DNA from: Henricia sp. BOLD:AAB3569
Lineage: Eukaryota; Echinodermata; Asteroidea; Spinulosida; Echinasteridae
Reading direction: 5' to 3'
Length of the DNA stretch: 64,000 nucleotides
Assembly (NCBI GenBank): GCA_037783545.1
Contig: JBBELK010000376.1
Location: 1-64,000, forward strand
Within the stretch, counting starts at the first letter, position 1; each line of letters begins with the position of its first letter. The translations under genes were made by a program, and so were the position numbers. The notes under the pieces were generated by a model. That model searched no databases and was not told the DNA's origin. It saw only the letters and a program-made list of their open reading frames with translations. Positions 63,905 to 64,000 of this stretch are shown here, in pieces.

Positions 63905-64000
63905 GTAATAAAATAAGCATTCACTTATGCACAGCTAGCTATGTGCATCACACCAAGATTTAAAACAAATACAATTTACTTCAGGAGAAGGTTGGACTAA

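Overview
This window looks like genomic DNA from a marine invertebrate, most likely a deuterostome (echinoderm, hemichordate or cephalochordate grade). Coding exons are small, have GT-AG borders and lie in kilobase introns. There is no bacterial gene order. The introns are packed with DNA transposons, terminal-inverted-repeat (TIR) miniatures, tRNA-derived SINEs, LINE remnants and the short motif ACATGTACATGTA. Large adhesion-receptor genes carrying LamG-like arrays are well known in such animals. The species cannot be named from the sequence alone.

One host gene explains nearly all host coding signal. Twenty-one plus-strand exons between 10358 and 63904 join in consistent splice phase into about 1,230 residues: four LamG/pentraxin-like (concanavalin A-fold) modules, a linker, then most of a GAIN domain. 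The window ends before the expected GPS cleavage motif and seven-helix membrane part, and the first exons also lie outside or were not recognised. The best reading is the extracellular half of an adhesion GPCR-like receptor; a polycystin-1-like protein, which also has a GAIN domain, is the main alternative.

Layout. 1-10 kb, upstream of the first recognised exon: a hAT-like end, a structurally complete 2.1-kb PIF/Harbinger transposon with an open 417-residue transposase, a decayed LINE interrupted by another LINE, and stacked foldback and mariner-type elements. 10-37 kb: LamG exons, with introns holding TTAA-flanked hairpins, a hAT miniature, a SINE, a 23-bp minisatellite and a Tc1 transposon that itself contains a miniature element. 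37-51 kb: between early GAIN exons lie nested TIR elements, a piggyBac relic, a 1,275-bp palindrome and a second, truncated Harbinger. 51-57 kb: further GAIN exons, and a long-TIR element holding a Harbinger-type miniature inside one arm. 57.5-62.7 kb: two head-to-tail copies of a 2.5-2.6 kb TA-flanked TIR element rich in TTGGTTAA motifs. 63.8 kb: the last visible GAIN exon.

The mobile elements do not work together with the receptor gene, but they record a sequence of nested insertions. In three cases (27.1, 28.3 and 53.3 kb) the pre-insertion sequence can be read from the flanks. The most unusual objects are the giant palindrome, the tandem TA-flanked pair, and the hairpin that covers the splice donor of a 29-nt GAIN microexon.
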